From the NCBI GenBank assembly GCA_050084515.1, contig CM114271.1:49786001-49850000 (forward strand): a stretch of DNA of 64,000 nt, in the 5' to 3' direction. The DNA is from Blasia pusilla. Taxonomy: Eukaryota; Marchantiophyta; Marchantiopsida; Blasiales. The translations under genes and the position numbers were made by a program. The notes beneath the pieces were generated by a model. It did no database searches. It saw nothing but the letters and a program-made list of their open reading frames with translations, and was not told the DNA's origin. The first letter of the stretch is position 1. Each line of letters begins with the position of its first letter. Shown here one piece after another: positions 13,585 through 25,179 of this stretch.

Positions 13585-15661
13585 TTGTACTAGTTAGGAT
13601 GATGCATGGTCTACTCCATGGTCCGAACCCCCTTACTTGAATGCCCCCCTCTCCTACCCCTATCACATGTCACCATCTTAAAATCTAACATGGTCTTAAA
13701 ACCGCTCCTCTTTAATTTATTTATTATAGGATAGTGTCTTTGCAAACACCTATATGTTTGACACGTGACAAATGGGAAAAAAATTGTTTCACATACTACG
13801 GGCAGAAAAATAAATAAATTTATATAAAACATTATTAATCTCTTCCTTACACAAATTATACATTAGTTTTCAAACACTTTTTTATTTTCTTTATTTTTTA
13901 TTTTCTTTCTATATTATGGGAGGAGCCTTCTTGATTTATAAACACTTATAAAATGAAAATTAATTTCTTTCCCTTCACGTAGTATACATATAAAATAAAC
14001 TGTTTTAAAACCGGGCATACCATAAAAAATTATAAAAAAAATAATTTTCATACGCACGGGCATGCGTAGCATAACTTTCGGGTATCGACGGCAGGTTTCA
14101 AAGGCAGTGAGTGAGCCTGTCGAACATTTGATGACTGTTAAGGGAGCCTCTGCATCTCACCTCTGCAACCACCCGCCGATTCTCTCAAGGAATCGCAGCT
14201 GACAGATGGGGTGTTTACATCTCAAGATTCCCACGTCAAATGAGCGCCGCTCAAATCAAACCCGCCCCCCCCCGACGGCATGATCTGAAAGTCAGTTCAG
14301 ACAATTTTGTGGAGAGGTAGGGTGCGATGTTACACAAAATCATAAGAGAAGATAGAACATACCGCGAAGTATGTCAGATCCGGGTCAGTGAAGCTTAGGC
14401 GAGCTTGTCAATAAGAAAGGATTCAAGCTTAAAAACCGCTTCTACCAACGGAAAGGTTCCCGGTGAAGTGAGAATCAGAAGGCCACCAGTTAAGTGGAAT
14501 CGGAAATTGGATAAGACAGGCCTGCTTTCTGATCGGCGATGGCTTACAATCATGTCGACGACTTACCATGTGAGGGAGACAGCCAAGAAACGAATCGATT
14601 GCTGCGGGGCTTCCGAATCTGGAAGTGAGCGTACGACGCTCGGCCGGGGCGCAGATCGCTCTATAATGCGATCGGTAGAACGTGCACGCACGGCACTCGT
14701 CCATCACACGGGTCGACGAGGATGATCGCCGTCCATCACACAAAGGATGATGGATCCGGAAACCCGGCCAGATCGAGGTAATTGGATTCCCTCGAAACAT
14801 GTAACGAGATCAATCAATCAATTACGTACCAGGAAACGACGTCTCGGGGGCTGCATCCGTCGTATATAAATATGAATATGAATGTGGATATTAATAAATA
14901 AAGAAATGAATAAACTTCTGATGCCGCCCCACTCACGACAGGCACGTCTCACGATTCGGAATGCGTGAAAACCCTTTCCGTAGGACCTCCGGTGCTAACT
15001 CCCGCTCAATTCACGGCCAACATAGTTTTGGAGTTTTACTGCTACAGATGGGTGGATTCCGGATCCTCTCCAGCGGAGACTACACTTGGCGGTCCGAGGA
15101 TTGCGACCTGCTTCCGTCAGATCTGTTGAAAACTTTCTTGTTGGAGCGTTCCAGGGAGGATGGAGTAGTTCGCTCTGCACACATTGGTAGAGTTCAAGGT
15201 TTTTCCACAGAAAACCAGAGCGCAGAAGGTCGAGGGTGCTTGAATCTGGTGGAGAATTGAGCGCTGAGCGTTGGTCCATGGAAGCTTGATCGAAATAGAG
15301 CGATATAGAGTCTGGCAGGGTCGCGTCCCAGTCGATCGCAGGATTGGTGCGTTGGAGAATCGTGTGAGGCGAGCTCCATCATTATACCGCAGCTTTGTCC
15401 CAGGCGCAGCGATCCGGTAGTCTGCCGGTGCAATTTCGGAAGGCTGTGAGTTTCAGTCACTCCCTCACAGATGGAAAATCAGTCTTTTGTCTTATGACGG
15501 AGTTTCAACAGCGGCAGGATTTCGGGATACATGCCCTTGGTTGACTAGATCGTTCATCGCCAATAAGCAATTTCGGATGTTAGATTTGAGAGCAGGTTGT
15601 CAATATAGACTTGTCCGGCAAGTTTCACTGGCGAGAGCGAGAGGGAAGAAGAGCAGGACGG
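13585..15661. other. Repeat remnant, then LIKE-COV upstream region
   Basis: Positions 13.6-14.0 kb continue the AT-rich repeat, including a plus-strand GCAAACACCTATATGTTTGAC word near 13743. From about 14.06 kb composition becomes balanced and non-repetitive, which fits the promoter and leader of the next gene. A TATATAAATA word lies near 14862. No supported gene. Confidence 0.45.
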
Positions 15662-16450
15662 ATGGGAGATGACAAGACGGCCATCTCCATGGGGCCGAGG
15701 GGCGTAGGAGACAGAGAGCTTTTGATGCAGAGTCATGTGGAGGATCCTGTCAAATCCGGGCCTTCTCATCAGCCTTCCAGCTATCACGCGGGGCGGGAGG
15801 CATTCTACGCCGTGTTGCAGAGCTGGGCATCGAAGAAGTTCATGAGCGGCTGCGTGATCTTGTTCCCGTTAGCCATCACATTCTACACGACATGGTGGTT
15901 TATTGCTTTCTTTGACGGGTTCTTCAGACCGGTGTATAAGGCGATGGGCGTGCATGTCTTTGGTGTTGGATTTGTCACCTCCATCGTCTTCATTTTGCTG
16001 GTGGGCGTGTTTGTCTCTTCGTGGACTGGATCGACCGTGCTATGGCTGGGAGAGTGGTTCATTAAACGCATGCCTTTGGTGAAGCATATCTACTCTGCTT
16101 CAAAGCAAATCAGTGCAGCCATTTCTCCAGATCAGAACACGCAGGCTTTCAAGGAGGTGGCGATCATCAGACACCCTCGAGTGGGCGAGTATGCCATCGG
16201 ATTCATCACATCGACTCTCGTCCTGCAGAGTGAAACCGGAGGTGACGAAGAATTGTGCAGCGTGTACGTGCCCACCAACCATCTCTACATTGGTGACATT
16301 TATATGGTGAGCTCCCGGGAGGTCATCAGACCCAATCTGTCTGTACGAGAGGGGATCGAGATCATCGTTTCTGGGGGAATGTCCATGCCTCAAGTCATAT
16401 CGCCTGTGACTGGAGGTGACAGGCGGGGAGTGTCAAGTGACAGATCTTAG
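15662..16450 (+). CDS. LCV: LIKE-COV (continuous vascular ring-like) membrane protein
   Basis: A single open frame of 262 residues starts at the ATG at 15662 (MGDDKTAISMGP). The open frame extends upstream only through a TTG, so I use the ATG; TAG follows at 16451. Residues 60-80 and about 95-125 form two hydrophobic segments containing GCVILFPLAITFYTTWWF and VTSIVFILLVGVFVSSW. The family block WFIKRMPLVKHIYSASKQIS follows. Then come VAIIRHPRVGEYAIGFITS, the VYVPTNHLYIGDIYMV motif and an IVSGGM tail. This is the plant LCV/COV1 arrangement (DUF502). COV1 restrains vascular differentiation in Arabidopsis and related proteins act in trans-Golgi trafficking; the role here is inferred. It has no intron, whereas flowering-plant relatives usually do. 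Confidence 0.9.
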   Translation: MGDDKTAISMGPRGVGDRELLMQSHVEDPVKSGPSHQPSSYHAGREAFYAVLQSWASKKFMSGCVILFPLAITFYTTWWFIAFFDGFFRPVYKAMGVHVFGVGFVTSIVFILLVGVFVSSWTGSTVLWLGEWFIKRMPLVKHIYSASKQISAAISPDQNTQAFKEVAIIRHPRVGEYAIGFITSTLVLQSETGGDEELCSVYVPTNHLYIGDIYMVSSREVIRPNLSVREGIEIIVSGGMSMPQVISPVTGGDRRGVSSDRS

Positions 16451-16453
16451 ATC

Positions 16454-19400
16454 GATCTCCATGTTTTAGACAATCTTTCCCAATTTATGGAGGACACATA
16501 CTGGTTTCGTTTTCAAAACCTTATTGATCGGAGCTCTGATGAAACAGAGCCACTTCCGGTCCTCGCTACGTTTGCTGTCAAGTTTTCCAAGTAGCCAATT
16601 CTCTCATTAGTTTTGAATCGTGCGTGGATGTTATTCAGCGGTTCTGGATCTCTTCTTATGAGGAACTGACGGTAAAATGCGTTGACCCTTCCATTCTCTC
16701 GTGAGTACTTCTCAATTTGTTGTTTTCATGGGATGGTGCTATCCACCGATTGCACTACCCGGGAGATGTAACCACGCGTTAGGGTAGCAAAAGCAGCCTC
16801 AGCCATGGTTTCTTTCGCTGGGTCTGATGAATCTTGGAAAGCATGACATGACATGGTGTTGAACCGACATCAATTAAGAGTATAGTCCCTTTTATACGCT
16901 CAGCACAGACGGCGCCAGTTGATCTTACGAAACAGAGGCAGCTCCATTTCCGACTTCCTTCCCCATCCCATGAACTGAATGATCCTACTCTGTCTTCCTG
17001 GGATAATGTTGTGTAAGAGTATCCATGCATTGGTGATGCAGGAAGCATCACAACTCATTCGTAATCCGTATTCCCTTCTGAATCATGCTTCCATCAAATG
17101 TTCGGACTTCCTTCCGTCAGTATCTAGTTTAAAAATCCTGCACACTCGGAATACATGGGAAGGTCTTACGAAAATTTCGTCAATTCCAAGAAAATTCTCT
17201 CTGTACGTGTCCGTCTGTCGATCATATCCCGAAGAGAGTGTGCATGGGAGGGCACTTTTCTCTAACCCTAGGTCGGATGTCCTCTGGGTATAGGCCGACC
17301 TCATTACAACTTATAAGCCATGTTCGTAGGCTCTCCCAAGCAACGAAGTTCTAGCTTGAGACTGGATGCAAACCATGGCTGCCGACCTTTTTGATTCAGC
17401 TGACGACGCCTTCTCAATGTATGCTCACTATCACATCGTGCTCTACGGACTGCAGCTCCTGTTAAGAGAAGAGGAGTAGCGAATATAGGCGGGAGCTCGA
17501 GAAGAGTGCGTGGCTCAGTTTGTAGCACATGTAGGACACGCATTTCATGGAGGATTTCCACCACCCACTTACACCTCACTCTTTCTAGCCATCGTTGAGA
17601 TTGTGAATAGCTACGAACTTCGAGTTTGCGCTGGAGTTGTGCAGCCGATTATTGCGGGCCACCTTCTGAGTGGATCAAATTAAGATCATAGTCCGCTGCT
17701 AAACGATCCCATGAAGATTTCTTCCATTCAATTCCGAATTCGACTTCGAGTACTTCGAATCCTCGTGTGACAGGATGATGACGAGTTCTAATCCCAGAGA
17801 GAAATCTGGGGCCGGAAAATTGCTGCATTTTTTCAAATTCTTAAAATTGTAAAATGCGGTGAATAATTTGATAGTTTGAATTAGATTCTAGTAGAATCTC
17901 ATTAGCCCCTGCGATATGAACCCGATATGGACTTCGGCCTCCTTAATTCCCTCCTAGCATGCATATAATGTGTATGCCAAGATAATATATAGATAAAGAC
18001 TAGGGACTAATGATCTCCACACAAATTAAATTTTGTTTACATTGTTTGTAAATATTTTTTCTCTTCCCTCTTCCATGCCTAAACATATCTTCCATGTCTC
18101 AAACATATAAGTGTTTGCAAATAAGAAGGCATTCTTTCATAATAATATAGACAAATAAATGTATCCGAAGGACATACAATACCCATGTTGAGCTCTTAAT
18201 TTTGAGACGCTTCTCCGCCACTCCTTTAAAACAAAAAAATTGTGTGTAGCATGGGCTTTTCAAAATCATGTCATATTTATATGCTATTACATGTTGCCTT
18301 TTTTTTTAATTCTTGCCTTTGCCCGTCCTATCTCCATGTTGGAATATCTAGTTGCTGCATGTGTCCACGTGTTCTAGAATGCGACGGACTACATTTCAAC
18401 GTGTGTGTGGACCTTGCCTTCATATCCCTTGTGCGAGTTTGTTTGTTGTCTTGAGTCTGTGGTGTGGTGTGTAGTGCCACTCTATGTTGCAATCGTGCCA
18501 CCGTCTCCTTTTGGATGTTGCGGTATTCTCTTTAGTTGTATAATTTCATTACCATTTGATTCTTATATAAACTTGTATATAAATTCTCTTGGTAGTGCTG
18601 ATGTGTGTTAATTCTTGTTCCACTCCATTCATAATTTTCATGCAAATATTTTGGATGGCCATAAATTGTAATATTTTCATGTGATTTTGAAACATACACT
18701 AAAAAATGCAAATACAAGTGTGTAAAAATATTTTATGCTTCCCGAGTGATGTATTGGGTTGGCTGAAATTAACTCATAAATATGAAATTCCAACAAGGAA
18801 AAAGATTGCTTCAACCATTTTCCAATAGACTTTTTTGGTGAATTTTTTTGGTAAATGTGTATGGTAAGTTTTTTTTTATAAGAGTCTTTTAGGCAGCAAA
18901 ATGTGATCTAATAGTTCTTCCATTTGGATTACTTCATAGAGACATTTATAGGAGGAATTTTTTGACAATTGGAATATGATATAAAAAATCCACTCTCATA
19001 AATTCTTGACTATAAATTTCTAGATTTTTTTTTCAGAAAAAAATCTGATTTAAATTTATGTAAATATACTTGTTAGAGCTTTAGACTTGCATTCATGATT
19101 ATATTTCCTATATTTGCCAATATTATAGAGTTAAACACGTGATACTAGTAATTCTAACTAACCAAATATCAAGACGAGTCTTTATGGCCCCTACAGACCC
19201 TATCCATTTTTTTCCTCTCTGTCTAGGCTATCCACGTGTCCTTCACACGTGTTCACTATTTAGTTTCTCTCTCACCTGTCTCAAAGGGTTGTAGATAGTC
19301 ATATGACTTGTACTTATTGGTTTTTTTTTTTCCTTTGGAATGCACTTACCAAAGGAAATTTCTACGGCCCTTTGGAGAAGCCCATTCATTTTCATCCCGT

Positions 19401-20179
19401 TGGAGAGAGGGAGAGATTCATTGACTGAGGGATCTCATCCAACTTTGTATATCACCTCTATGTTCCTCTTTGGCAGTTTCGGAAGATGGAGGGTTTGTCA
19501 TAGTTTGTCTCTCACCTCTTTAAAGAATGTAAGTCCCTCCATATGCCTCCCATTGCCGTCCCAATTCGCATTTTCTACCCTTTCCATACCTCTATTCTTC
19601 GGAGGAAGCCCTTAATTGTTACAAAAATTGCCCCTTTCTCTCTTCCCCTTTATCATTAGAAATTAAAATAAATTTTTTTCTCATGAATTATGTAGTCCCT
19701 TTTTTCATATTGATCTATGTCTCACTTTCCCTTTCCTATAGAAAATTTAAACATTTGAGAAAACCCCAAAACTTATTAGACATTAGAAAATTTCTTATGA
19801 AATCTTTTCCCATTTTTCCCTGCCCCTACTTAAAATTAAACATTTTTTTTTCAAAACCTTTCATACTTCTTTATTTTTTCCATTGATGTAGATTTAATCC
19901 CAATTTTCTTTTTTCTAACTCTATATTATTGGAGAATGCTCCTCTAATTTTCCAACCTCTCATCTTGGAATCTCCAATAGAAAAGTTTGATCTTTCAATA
20001 TATGAAATCGCTCTTTCAATGACAATTTTTAGTTGTTAATTATTAGGGTTTAAAATAATTTATATTATTATTGGAGAGTTCATTTTTTATTTGCAAGCAC
20101 CTTTTTGTTTAACATGTGACAACCGGACTCCAAACATTAGAGTAGTTCTTTTGAATGCGAGAGAAATGCATTTAAAAAA
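16454..20179. other. Gene-free stretch: 3' flank then AT-rich repeats
   Basis: Positions 16.45-17.7 kb have balanced composition and probably hold the LCV 3' UTR plus intergenic DNA. From about 17.9 kb the DNA is AT-rich. It holds a minus-strand Helitron-type 5' end near 18100-18155 (reverse complement TCTATATTATTATGAAAG, then GCAAACACTTATATGTTTG). It also holds a stretch near 19200-19270 resembling 37075-37165. No coding sequence is supported. Confidence 0.5.
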
Positions 20180-20180
20180 A

Positions 20181-21150
20181 CTAGTATAATGCCCGTGCTT
20201 CGCGTGGTGAAAATCACATATGAGAAAGATATCTCCTTCATTAATTTACATTCAATATTTATGGTATGTAAATTTAGACACATGTCATAGGGAGGGAGGG
20301 ATCCTCAAACCCCATAGACTAGTATGTTTTCCGTGCATGCACGGGTAAGAATTCCCTTACTTTAATTATTACTTTAAATTAATTATTATCTTTAAATGAC
20401 ATCTTATCTAAAGAGAACAAATGTAGATCATAAGGATCCTTAAAAAGACAGGTGTCCATCATAAAAGACTCTTAAAAAGATAGGTGTCGATAAATACTCT
20501 GGTAGATTTGTAGCAAGGATCAGTGAGGGGCCGGGCTCATATGTATGGGCATGGAGGTCGCCAATTGCATGATTGTTGGTCTACAACGAACGCTAACATA
20601 GACCGGCCAACACACTCTGTACTCGGCTTCCATGTGAGGAAGAAGATCCACTAATCATCACAGTGAGATAGATCATCGATATCCGCCAATAAAATAAAAA
20701 GAGTTCACTAGCACCTCTAATTAAGTTAGTGTTGGACTTCTAGATTGTACCATCGAGCCAAGTGATCCACGATCAGCAAGCCCATGAAAAAGTGTTTAAA
20801 AGCTAGAGTATAGTCCGTGAAAGGAAAAGACGAATAATATTGCATATAAATTTTAAATTTTTTTATTGCTCGTAATATATGAATCATTTTCTTAATGCCC
20901 AATTACCATGTGTCTAACAAATAGGTGTTTACAAATCAAAAAAACATTTTCTTATAATAATAATATAAATATAAAATTTCAATTATTAAATGTGCGCCAA
21001 TAATTGGAAATTTATATTATGGGAGATAACATATAACCAATTGAGGGAGGTGATGATGTTTTTCACACAAACTCAAATTTTATTTTTCCAATGACATGTG
21101 AAATATTTGTCAAACCAGAAAGTGTTTGCAAATAAAGAGCCTCCATTCCA
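20181..21150 (-). mobile_element. Nested non-autonomous Helitron-like copies (minus strand)
   Basis: Two minus-strand Helitron 3' ends lie close together. The first is CTAG at 20181-20184, beside a degenerate GC hairpin (GCCCGTGCTTCGCG on the plus strand). The second is CTAG at 20319-20322, beside CCGTGCATGCACGG at 20331-20344, a perfect palindrome. Each is flanked on the plus strand by A. Two degraded 5' regions with the GTGTTTRCAAAT word follow near 20920-20955 and 21116-21140. The simplest reading is one element (about 20319-20955) inside another (about 20181-21150). The 5' ends have lost a clean TC, so right borders are approximate. Confidence 0.45.
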
Positions 21151-22354
21151 CCTCGCACTAGCTGATCGAAGTTCGAACAACCCAAGAGTCTGCACGCAGA
21201 GTCTGGCGAACGTGTTAGACAGTTTTACGGACGCGACGAAAGCAGAGAGAAACGGACTTTGTTCGCATCCCGAGCTTCCTGCCCAACATTCCGCCTATGG
21301 ACGGGATTTCTCACGTCGATCAGCTATGAGGGCGAAAACGACAACCCACGAGCTTCTGCGGGTCCATGTTAGTACTAATTCAGGTTCCCACGGGACAGTC
21401 CCGCCTGTAGAGATCAACTCAAACTATTCGACGATGCACCTCATTCACGTCGCGTTGGTTGACTGACACTATTCGGTGAATCCGCCTGCCGATGCGGTGT
21501 TCCTCCGAATGCGTCCTGAATCCGGATACCATAGAACAGGACGTGTTTTGACCTTCGAAAGGTACCATACCATGCAAGGTGTACGTACAAGGGAAGCCTA
21601 GGGAGGGAGAGTGTCTCCCCGATAGGTACTTCTGGGGCAAGGATCAGCGTTTAGGGTTCGAGAGATTAATCCGCCATCCCCGGGTGCGGGCCGCGGGAAT
21701 CCGGGCCCGAACGGCAGACATTCCCAGCACGACATAGCCGCAGTAACGGGACGTGGGGATCAGAAATTCGTGATCTCCGACTGAGTCAAACATCGTCATT
21801 CGGGTGCTGAAAATTACGAAAATCACAGCTTTGCGCAATGCGACAGCCAATTGCCGAGCGCAGAGTGGAACCTCCTGATGGACAGATGTTGACGGCGATG
21901 GCCTGCCTTCCAGCTCTTCATCTGGAAAGCCAAGCCGTGCCCTTCAAACCGCGAGTACTTTATTTATTGGGATAGTTGGGATAGGAGGGGGAGTCCGGGA
22001 GAGTACAGTAAGTAGCTAGCGCGACGTCGTTCATCTCCTTCGTTCCATGCACCGAATCTGCCGCAGTCATGCGCACACAGCTGGAAGGCTTATCCAGCGT
22101 ACCCTGGGCACAGGGAGTGGGGATCTGTTGGGAATCTGGGATGGTGAAGCTGAAGCTGTCAACTTGGGTACGTGGGCTCACCGAATTAGAAGAACCACCG
22201 GCTTCAGTGGGTCTGAACAGCTATGGTGTCTAGTTCCGTTAGCTGGAGGCGTGGGCTACGGAGTCCTTCCTTCCCCGAATTAAAAGGTGATTTACGGGTG
22301 GGACCAAAGATATTTTGTCTTCCGTTTAGAGCACATCTAACCGTAGGAAATTTT
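21151..22354. other. Balanced-composition stretch with no recognised gene
   Basis: Composition rises abruptly after the Helitron-like block. Several short open frames exist on both strands (for example 21098-21463) but none carries a known motif. It may be remnant flank of the LRR pseudogene downstream. Confidence 0.35.
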
Positions 22355-22511
22355 GAAAATCGACCGAAACTCGAAAGAGAAGCACTACACTACCCTCTCG
22401 AAACTTTCGCAACGCTTCCATTGACATCTTTTCTATCCTTCAACCTAAGGTCAAGGCCTGGACCAGGGAGGGTAGTGTCGTCCTTCTCTTTCGAGTTTCG
22501 GTCGATTTTTC
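22355..22511. repeat. Inverted repeat, about 43-base arms
   Basis: The left arm (22355-22397) starts GAAAATCGACCGAAACTCG. The right arm (22468-22511) is its near-perfect complement, ending CGAGTTTCGGTCGATTTTTC. The spacer is about 70 bases and only a few positions mismatch. A transcript could form a long hairpin. Confidence 0.85.
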
Positions 22512-22789
22512 AGGTTTCCCGTCAATTAGCTGTCTGTCGAAAATGGGTCTGCTCAGCTCTAGCGCTGCTATGGCCGTCCATACTCGTGTCAGACGCCAGA
22601 GGCGTTCCTGGAATTGAAATCGGCGATTTTGGATGCTGTGGACAGACTGGGCTCGTGGAAGAGCTCCGATTTTTTTTGTGAAAGGCGGAGAAGTGACTAA
22701 CCTCACTTTCTCAAGGACTGTCGGACACGACGACGAATGTGAAGAGAGCTGTCCAAGGTTGCAGAGCACTAGTCCAGGATCGAATCGCA

Positions 22790-23015
22790 TCAGCACTACT
22801 CTCTCAAAGCTGTCCGCAATCCAGACTCTTAACTTGAGCCACATCAATCCCACCGGTTTGAGTGCATTGACCAGTCTGGAGCTCAGCGGTTCAATTCAGG
22901 AGTTGAGTGAGCTGAACTCACTCAACTCCTGTGCTTGAATCTTCGAGGAAACCTTACGAATGCTGGACTTCTTCGAGAATCTTGAAGTCCTCGATTTTGC
23001 CCAGAGCACATTTAG
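22790..23015 (+). pseudogene. Leucine-rich-repeat gene remnant
   Basis: One frame reads LSKLSAIQTLNLSHINPTGL, then SALTSLELSG and LSELNSLN. A shifted frame continues LNLRGNLTNAGLL, and after a stop LEVLDFAQSTFSQF. The spacing of leucines and LxLS words is typical of plant extracellular-type LRRs. No kinase, NB-ARC or signal peptide is visible nearby, and frames and stops break it within 250 bases. A perfect 14-base inverted repeat (22898-22911 / 22917-22930) sits inside. I take it as a decayed fragment. Confidence 0.5.
22898..22930. repeat. Perfect 14-base inverted repeat with 5-base loop
   Basis: Arms are AGGAGTTGAGTGAG (22898-22911) and its exact complement (22917-22930), with loop CTGAA. 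It lies inside the LRR remnant. Confidence 0.9.
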
Positions 23016-23285
23016 TCAATTTTAGTGAGAAAAGTGTGGGTGGACTAATTCTACCGTGTACCGGTGATCGTCTCAAGCTCCGGGAGTTTCTACCCGGAGC
23101 TTTGGTGAAATTGTGAAGTCGGTGAGAAGCTTGTTACGGATTCTCAAGCTCATAGGTTTGTAGGAAACGCATCGGCTTACTCAGGGCGAAGCCTTGTTTG
23201 CGAGGCTTGCGTTTATCGGAACATCGTTTTAATTGGTCAAGGACAGGTTGACATCTGTGCTCATCTTGAAGAGATCGATCAGGAG

Positions 23286-23440
23286 CGTCCTTTCCAATTG
23301 CACACAGATTGGAGTATGTTGGGATTTGGAACGGTGCTCACCCAATACATGATAATGAGGGTAGAGAGTTCATGATGGCTTACGGTAACCGTTCGAATGC
23401 TGCAGAGGTGAAGTACAAGTGCTTGACTGCAGTATGGTGA
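23286..23440 (+). pseudogene. Isolated gypsy RNase H fragment
   Basis: The translation starts RPFQLHTDWSMLGFGTVLTQ. At DNA level the stretch matches the RNase H region at about 62787-62952 almost throughout, with small deletions and substitutions that shift the frame. Neither LTR nor other domains are visible around it, so it is a truncated relic of the gypsy family at the right end of the window. Confidence 0.8.
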
Positions 23441-23847
23441 CTCTCAACTTCTCAAGGCATACGCTGAAGGGAACAACTGATGGGGATTCACGTCATTGAT
23501 CTTAACATAAATGTGTTTTCTCGACAGATCCCAGCGACCACGGATCTGGAATACCTCATTGTGGCCGTGAATCAGTTATATGGCGTTCACATCAGGAACT
23601 GCAAAAATTTTCGCGGGAGTCTTTCGCTGGCAACCCAAAGCTCTGAGGTCTACCTCTCCAATGCCTGAGTGTGAAAACTTTGGACCGACACGAATAAGTG
23701 GAAGGACCAATGAGTGATCGTCAGTTCTCCCCATCTGTTCCCCTTAATTTTTGTCCTATAACCGGATTTTGGTGTGCTTGGGATACGTTGAAACTGTGAC
23801 AGTTGCAAGTCCGCACTTTGAAATACATTGCTGAACTCACAGCGCAT

Positions 23848-23912
23848 AGTGTGAGGGTGAAGAAAGTTGAAAGTTCATAGTGTCAGCTATGAACTTTCTT
23901 CACCCTGACACT
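23848..23912. repeat. Imperfect inverted repeat
   Basis: The left side carries GGGTGAAGAAAGTT and AGTTCATAG. The right side, CTATGAACTTTCTTCACCC, is complementary except for a small insertion on the left. The loop is about 5 bases. Confidence 0.8.
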
Positions 23913-24748
23913 ACGAACTTCCAGCGAAAAATACTGATACTGAAAGGTCTTAGTTCAGCGACGTGCACTGTCACCATAGTATGAGAAAATATGGGGTTTT
24001 TCTAAGGTACCTCAAATGTCTGTCGTGAGTTTTTCATGTCATGTATTTCGAAATAAAGGGCACAAAGCTCCTAAGTTCAATCCTTGCCATAGCAAGCCAT
24101 AGTTGGATTGGAAAGAAAACTTCACCGGTTCACCTTTCGGCGCGTATTCGCCTACACTCATTATCAAAGTCTACGCTGAGAAGTCATGAGCAATGCCTGC
24201 CGAAGAAGGTTCAGCGGCGTTTCGTCCACTTCCAATTCATACTCTACTGTTTCCGAGTTTGTAGGAAGGAGATTAGCATAGTTTTAATCAAATTGTATTG
24301 AAGTAAATCGTACTCTACGAAAGTCGCTGACTCTACTCTATGCACAGATGTGAGCGGGAGAGAAACCGCGACACCTTTTCATCGAGCAACATCGATACGT
24401 TGCTTAAAATGCTCAAGACACCGACTTCACAATTTGAAAAACTGACGACAGCAAGGGAGCGAACATAGGCACTGGGTAGATCGCCTCACCAGGTCCTGCA
24501 GTCATAGTTCCGTGTGAAAGTCCACTGCACTAAAAGGTTCGAGTCTCCCTACCTTGTTGGAGCAGTTCCCACAGCCGTCCACCACTGCCTCGTCGGCCGT
24601 CGGTCCGTCCCCGCCCGTCCTGAAGTCACTCCGGTCTGTCGTCACGCAGACACCTTGAGCAAGCCGCCACGAGTTCCTTGTTCGTCGAACTTCGTCCATC
24701 CAGCACACACTCATCGGTTCGAATGACTAGACGAAGTACACTCACTAC

Positions 24749-24922
24749 GCGCAAACCCGCGCAAACGCAGCAAGCTCCGTAACCCTTTGCTGCCGCTGGC
24801 TTTCTGACGGTGCCCGATGACTTTCGTCTCGTCCGGGGAAGCGAGACAGTAGATGTTCACTCCTTTGAAAGGGTCGTACTCCGCCGCGTTTGCGCAAACC
24901 CGCGCAAACGCAGCAAGCTCCG
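24749..24922. repeat. Direct repeat of about 31 bases, 143 bases apart
   Basis: The word GCGCAAACCCGCGCAAACGC plus CAGCAAGCTCCG occurs at 24749-24779 and again at 24892-24922. The sequence between the copies has no recognised gene. Confidence 0.8.
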
Positions 24923-24928
24923 CCGCCG

Positions 24929-25094
24929 AAAAGTGGACTTAGCTCATATGGTTCCCTCGCTCCCCCGGGAGATCGAATCGAATCGAAAGGAGAATTCGAT
25001 GGCGAATCGTGAAGGGATCATGGCGTTCGCAGCAAAATTCTCGCATCTGTCTGCGGTTAAGTCCACTTTTCACTCTCAGCACGCTGAGAGTGAA
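24929..25094. repeat. Two adjacent inverted repeats
   Basis: An outer pair, AAAAGTGGACTTA near 24929 and TAAGTCCACTTTT near 25057-25069, encloses about 115 bases. A tight perfect hairpin follows directly: TTCACTCTCAG (25069-25079), loop CACG, CTGAGAGTGAA (25084-25094). Confidence 0.8.
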
Positions 25095-25179
25095 AGAAGT
25101 CTCTGTCTACGGGGACATCGCATGAACCGACCCGCGGTTACAAAAGTTAAGTTAAAAAAGAGGAAGAGACTTAACTAAG

